Source: Gammaproteobacteria bacterium (GTDB lineage: Bacteria > Pseudomonadota > Gammaproteobacteria > Immundisolibacterales > Immundisolibacteraceae). From it: a DNA stretch of 16,968 nt. The stretch is from contig QNFC01000017.1 in assembly GCA_003645395.1 (NCBI GenBank), forward strand, positions 1-16,968. The letters run 5' to 3'. Of the stretch, positions 14,147-16,968 are shown piece by piece. A program made the translations under genes and the position numbers. The notes beneath the pieces were generated by a model. That model was not told the origin of the DNA. It saw only the letters and a list, made by a program, of their open reading frames with translations, and searched no databases. Numbering within the stretch: the stretch's first letter is position 1; each line of letters begins with the position of its first letter.

Positions 14147-15013
14147 TTAAGTGACCAATCTAGCCAACGTTCTACGCAACCCTGCCCGCCAGTGGACCGG
14201 GGGCATTCCTGAAAGCTGGTAGCTCTGTGATGCATCAAGCACTGAATAGGCAGGCCTTGGGGCTACTTGCGGGTAGTCCCGACTGGCAATCGGCAACACC
14301 TCGATCGGACCGGGCAAAAGACCGGCCTGGCAGGCTAATTCCATTATCGCGGTAGCAAAATCGTACCAACTGGCAACCCCGGCATCAGCCCAGTGCAGCA
14401 CAGTGGGCAATGACCGCTCACCCGCGGCCCACCACAAAAACTCGGCGAGTCCACCACAGTGGGTTGGGGTACCGATCTGGTCGACTACCACAGACAAGCT
14501 CTGGCGATTTGCCATTAATCTAAGCATGGTCAACAAGAAATTCTGCCTGTACTCAGAATAGAGCCAACTGGTACGGACAATCGTTGACCGCTCCGGTAAC
14601 ACCTTTAGTAGCGCCAACTCGCCACGGCGTTTGCTGGCGCCATAAACTCCCCGTGGCGCGCAGGTAGCGGAGGTCAGATAGGGCCGATTGGCCTCGCCAT
14701 CAAATACATAATCCGTAGAAATATGTAACACCCGAGCACCGGTTTGCCCGGCAAAACCAGCCAGCTGTTTGATGGCAATATGGTTAATTGCCTCAGCCGC
14801 CTGCGGGTCTGACTCGGCCTGGTCGACTTGGGTATAAGCAGCACAATTAATTACTAATTCCGGTTTTCGGCCGACCATCCACTGCTCTAGTTGAACCGGG
14901 TTTGTGATATCCAGCTGGTCACTTGACGGCGCCAACAGCTCAACATCAGTGGGCACGCATTGCCGCAACGACCGCCCCAACTGGCCCCCTGCTCCGGTTA
15001 GCAATACCCTCAT
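14147..15013 (-). CDS. rfbD: dTDP-4-dehydrorhamnose reductase
   Basis: RfbD (RmlD) performs the last step of dTDP-L-rhamnose synthesis, NAD(P)H-dependent reduction of dTDP-4-keto-L-rhamnose. The 288-residue sequence has the Rossmann motif GAGGQLG (7-13), NCAAYTQVDQAE (56-67), the STDYVFDG motif (99-106) and Y124-xxx-K128 (VYGASKRRGE). The length is close to that of E. coli RfbD (299). Its ATG overlaps the rfbC stop as ATGA. The product feeds rhamnosyltransferases for O-antigen or other surface glycans, none of which are in this window. Confidence 0.95.
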   Translation of the reverse strand: MRVLLTGAGGQLGRSLRQCVPTDVELLAPSSDQLDITNPVQLEQWMVGRKPELVINCAAYTQVDQAESDPQAAEAINHIAIKQLAGFAGQTGARVLHISTDYVFDGEANRPYLTSATCAPRGVYGASKRRGELALLKVLPERSTIVRTSWLYSEYRQNFLLTMLRLMANRQSLSVVVDQIGTPTHCGGLAEFLWWAAGERSLPTVLHWADAGVASWYDFATAIMELACQAGLLPGPIEVLPIASRDYPQVAPRPAYSVLDASQSYQLSGMPPVHWRAGLRRTLARLVT

Positions 15014-15552
15014 GGGTACGTCGGTGCGTCGAGTAGTAATTTCCCCTGCTGGTCTTTGGCCGATAAATTCGGTGCGACGCCTAACCGCCAGTCAATCGCG
15101 AGCTCCGAATCGTTCCAGAGCAAAGTATGCTCGTCTTCTGGAGCATAATAAGTTGTGCATTTGTAGGCAATTTCAGCCACATCACTAACCACCTGAAAGC
15201 CATGCGCAAATCCGGGGGGCACCCAAAGCATCGTGTGGTTGTCAGCCGATAACACCACGCCAACCCACTGTCTAAACGTTGACGAGCTGCGACGCAAATC
15301 AACAATTACGTCGTAAATTTCGCCCACAATAGTGCGCACTAACTTCCCTTGTGGCATATCGAGCTGATAATGCAAGCCGCGAAGCACACCCCGAGTCGAA
15401 CGGCTGTGATTATCCTGAACAAAGTCTGGACCGATTCCTAAAGCGGAATATTGGTCCTGCCGCCAGCTTTCGTAAAAAAACCCGCGGTCATCGCCGTGGA
15501 CCCTGGGCGAAATAAGCAGCGCATCGACTACTGGCAGGCGCTCAAACCTCAT
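15010..15552 (-). CDS. rfbC: dTDP-4-dehydrorhamnose 3,5-epimerase
   Basis: RfbC (RmlC) epimerises C3 and C5 of dTDP-4-keto-6-deoxyglucose, the third step of the rhamnose pathway. This 180-residue cupin has RGLHYQ with the catalytic base His61, QGKLVRTIVGEIYDVIVDLR (69-88), WVPPGFAHGF (110-119) and KCTTYYAPEDE (131-141) with the active-site Tyr. The length matches the family (about 180-185). The gene overlaps rfbA by 4 bp upstream and rfbD by 4 bp downstream, both as ATGA, giving tight translational coupling. Confidence 0.96.
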   Translation of the reverse strand: MRFERLPVVDALLISPRVHGDDRGFFYESWRQDQYSALGIGPDFVQDNHSRSTRGVLRGLHYQLDMPQGKLVRTIVGEIYDVIVDLRRSSSTFRQWVGVVLSADNHTMLWVPPGFAHGFQVVSDVAEIAYKCTTYYAPEDEHTLLWNDSELAIDWRLGVAPNLSAKDQQGKLLLDAPTYP

Positions 15553-16427
15553 ATCGGCTGCCTCTCTTCAAGTAATGCTCGCAAATATTCGCTGTAACTG
15601 CTTTCACCAAAGGTCGCGATACGCTGCTCTACCTGCTCGACGGACACCCAACCCTGACGGTAAGCGATCTCTTCAGGACAGGCTATCTTCAGCCCCTGAC
15701 GCTCTTCGACTATTTTGATGAAATTAGCCGCATCCAGCAGAGAATCGTGGGTGCCGGTATCAAGCCACGCCGTGCCACGACCGAGTAACTCAACCCTTAA
15801 CTGTTTCTGCTGCAGATAAACCCGATTTAAATCGGTAATTTCGTATTCACCCCGCGCCGACGGGCTAAGGCCTCGGGAAATTTCAATCACCTGATTATCG
15901 TAAAAATAGAGACCGGTCACCGCATAATTAGACGCAGGCTTTATCGGCTTTTCCTGGATATCGACCACCCGCTGCTGATCATCAAAGGTCAACACTCCGT
16001 AACGCTCGGGGTCTTTTACGTAATACCCAAATACCACGGCGCCGGCATCGAGACTCGCCGCGCTCAGTAACTGCTGCGACAATCCATGACCATAAAAAAT
16101 ATTATCTCCCAGCACCAGGCAGACCGAATCAGCACCAATGAAATCAGCCCCAAGTGTAAATGCCTGGGCAAGACCGTCCGGCGATGGCTGCACGGCATAA
16201 CTAATCTCCAGACCCCACTGACTGCCATCACCCAATAGCTGTTCATAGGCTGGCACAGAACGCAGGTCCGAAATTACCAGCATTTCCCGGATACCCGCCT
16301 GCATCAGGGTACACAAGGGATAGTAAACCATCGGTTTGTCGTATACCGGCAACAGTTGCTTGCTCACGGTTAGCGTTAACGGATGCAGCCGGCTACCAGA
16401 GCCACCGGCCAGGATTATTCCCTTCAA
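15549..16427 (-). CDS. rfbA: Glucose-1-phosphate thymidylyltransferase
   Basis: RfbA (RmlA) makes dTDP-glucose from dTTP and glucose-1-phosphate; it is the first and feedback-inhibited step of the rhamnose pathway. The 292 residues match the family length. Motifs are LAGGSGSRLHPLT (6-18), KQLLPVYDKPMVYYPL (23-38), LLGDGSQWGL (64-73) and VLGDNIFYGHGL (105-116). The start is TTG at 16427: the protein then begins MKGIILAGG exactly as in the family, and no in-frame ATG or GTG is nearby. The region around residues 52-60 (ISDLRSVPA) differs from the usual ISTPxDTP. This is the first gene of the operon, divergent from gatB across 200 bp. Confidence 0.96.
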   Translation of the reverse strand: MKGIILAGGSGSRLHPLTLTVSKQLLPVYDKPMVYYPLCTLMQAGIREMLVISDLRSVPAYEQLLGDGSQWGLEISYAVQPSPDGLAQAFTLGADFIGADSVCLVLGDNIFYGHGLSQQLLSAASLDAGAVVFGYYVKDPERYGVLTFDDQQRVVDIQEKPIKPASNYAVTGLYFYDNQVIEISRGLSPSARGEYEITDLNRVYLQQKQLRVELLGRGTAWLDTGTHDSLLDAANFIKIVEERQGLKIACPEEIAYRQGWVSVEQVEQRIATFGESSYSEYLRALLEERQPI

Positions 16428-16457
16428 AGTATTTTCCCAGAGTAAAAGTCAGCTGCT

Positions 16458-16463
16458 ATTCTA
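16458..16463 (-). promoter_or_regulatory. Candidate -10 box of the rfbACDB promoter
   Basis: TAGAAT on the minus strand lies about 30 bp upstream of the rfbA TTG. It is one mismatch from TATAAT. The hexamer at 17-bp spacing (TATTCC, 16481-16486) is a poor -35 and is overlapped by a palindrome. The position is plausible but the evidence is weak. Confidence 0.3.
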
Positions 16464-16471
16464 CGATTGCT

Positions 16472-16484
16472 TTCCCTTAGGGAA
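16472..16484. repeat. Short perfect inverted repeat in the rfbA-gatB spacer (possible operator)
   Basis: TTCCC-TTA-GGGAA is a 13-bp dyad in the 200-bp divergent spacer. It falls between the possible -10 and -35 of the rfbA promoter, where a bound protein would affect transcription. I recognise no specific regulator, and short dyads can occur by chance. Confidence 0.3.
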
Positions 16485-16555
16485 TATCCTTAAATTAATT
16501 GCCTGATTGTTTTTGATCGTACTAACAGGCAGCCATTTCCACACCCTGGCAGGCG

Positions 16556-16561
16556 TATAAT
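16556..16561 (+). promoter_or_regulatory. Candidate -10 box of a separate gatB promoter
   Basis: A perfect TATAAT lies 66 bp upstream of the gatB ATG. No good -35 is seen at 16-18 bp spacing (CCATTT at 16533-16538). Because the rfb genes between gatA and gatB run the other way, gatB needs a promoter here or very long read-through from gatA, which supports the call. Confidence 0.45.
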
Positions 16562-16627
16562 TTCCACGTCTTTTTTAACTCCAGCTTTTAAACCCTGAAA
16601 GCGCCGCTTCATTACCGAGGAATACCC

Positions 16628-16968
16628 ATGGAATGGGAGGCAGTTATCGGCCTTGAAATCCACGTCCAGCTCACTTGCTGTCAGAGCAAATTATTTTCGG
16701 GCGCGGCAACCACTTTTGGCGCAGCGGCTAATACCCAGGCTTGCGCGGTTGACCTGGCGCTGCCAGGGGTACTACCGGTACTCAATCGAAAAGCTGTCGA
16801 ATCTGCGATTAAACTGGGCCTGGCAATCGATGCGCAGATTGACCAGCGTTCAGTGTTTGCGCGTAAGAACTACTTTTACCCAGACCTGCCCAAGGGCTAC
16901 CAGATTAGTCAGTTTGAACGACCCGTCGTGCATAGCGGCCATATTGACATCACTTTATCCAGTGGCGA
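16628..16968 (+). CDS. gatB: Asp-tRNA(Asn)/Glu-tRNA(Gln) amidotransferase subunit B (3' truncated by window edge)
   Basis: GatB binds the misacylated tRNA, phosphorylates its carboxyl side chain with ATP and completes amidation with ammonia from GatA. Only the first 113 residues are in the window and the frame is open to the last base. The start MEWEAVIGLEIHVQL, then SKLFSGAATTFGA, NTQACAVDLALPGVLPVLN and VFARKNYFYPDLPKGYQISQF are hallmark GatB sequences of the cradle-domain active site. The ATG at 16628 is preceded by GAGG (16617-16620) at 7-base spacing. It is separated from gatC-gatA by the reverse-strand rhamnose operon. Confidence 0.96.
   Translation, partial: MEWEAVIGLEIHVQLTCCQSKLFSGAATTFGAAANTQACAVDLALPGVLPVLNRKAVESAIKLGLAIDAQIDQRSVFARKNYFYPDLPKGYQISQFERPVVHSGHIDITLSSG

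Noticed and set aside
12960..16627. Mobile element carrying the rhamnose genes
   Set aside because: No transposase, integrase, tRNA, terminal inverted repeat or direct repeat was seen at either end. Only an insertion or rearrangement can be inferred.
1..16968. CRISPR array, tRNA, rRNA or tandem repeat array
   Set aside because: No regularly spaced repeats and no clear tRNA or rRNA sequence were found by reading the intergenic regions, which are all short.
1..16968. A wholly new defence, toxin-antitoxin or biosynthetic system
   Set aside because: Every intact frame of substance belongs to a known housekeeping or sugar-nucleotide family; the unusual points concern arrangement, residues and control regions.

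Overview
The window comes from a Gammaproteobacterium with a mid-range base composition, judged by eye. The protein sequences and gene neighbourhoods (mreBCD, mrdA-rodA, mltB, rlpA, dacA, lipB, and gatCAB divergent from mreB) fit free-living gammaproteobacteria of the Pseudomonadales/Cellvibrionales/Xanthomonadales type. I cannot name a genus. It is a dense chromosomal region. I saw no transposase, integrase, tRNA, rRNA, CRISPR array or phage gene.

Positions 1-711 (+) hold the 3' part of an FAD-dependent hydroxylase of the UbiH/UbiF/VisC (ubiquinone biosynthesis) family. It converges on lipB across about 20 bp.

Positions 732-10810 (-) form one long, tightly packed cell-wall elongation unit. 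Its transcription order is mreB, mreC, mreD, mrdA (PBP2), rodA, mltB, rlpA, dacA, a D-amino-acid aminotransferase gene, then lipB. Most junctions are 4-17 bp overlaps or gaps under 10 bp. The exceptions are mreB-mreC (123 bp) and mreD-mrdA (about 80 bp). Together these genes encode the cytoskeletal scaffold (MreBCD), the glycan polymerase/transpeptidase pair (RodA-PBP2), two glycan-cleaving enzymes (MltB, RlpA), a D,D-carboxypeptidase (DacA) and an enzyme linking D-Ala and D-Glu pools. LipB (lipoate attachment) is the only member outside the theme.

Positions 10811-11156 are a divergent promoter region. Beyond it gatC and gatA run on the + strand and gatB begins at 16628. They encode the amidotransferase that corrects Glu-tRNA(Gln) and/or Asp-tRNA(Asn). 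The gat operon is split by a complete dTDP-L-rhamnose operon, rfbA-rfbC-rfbD-rfbB, on the opposite strand (16427 down to 12960). The gatA and rfbB stop codons share the palindrome CTAG. gatB is preceded by a perfect TATAAT and a good ribosome-binding site, so it probably has its own promoter.

Every gene belongs to a known family and I see no wholly new system. The most notable points are the rhamnose operon inside gatCAB, the Cys-Cys-His-Cys version of the PBP2 zinc site, the aminotransferase coupled to dacA through a TTG start inside the stop region, the absence of the ybeD and lipA genes usual around lipB, and structured intergenic DNA at mreB-mreC, mreB-gatC and rfbA-gatB.
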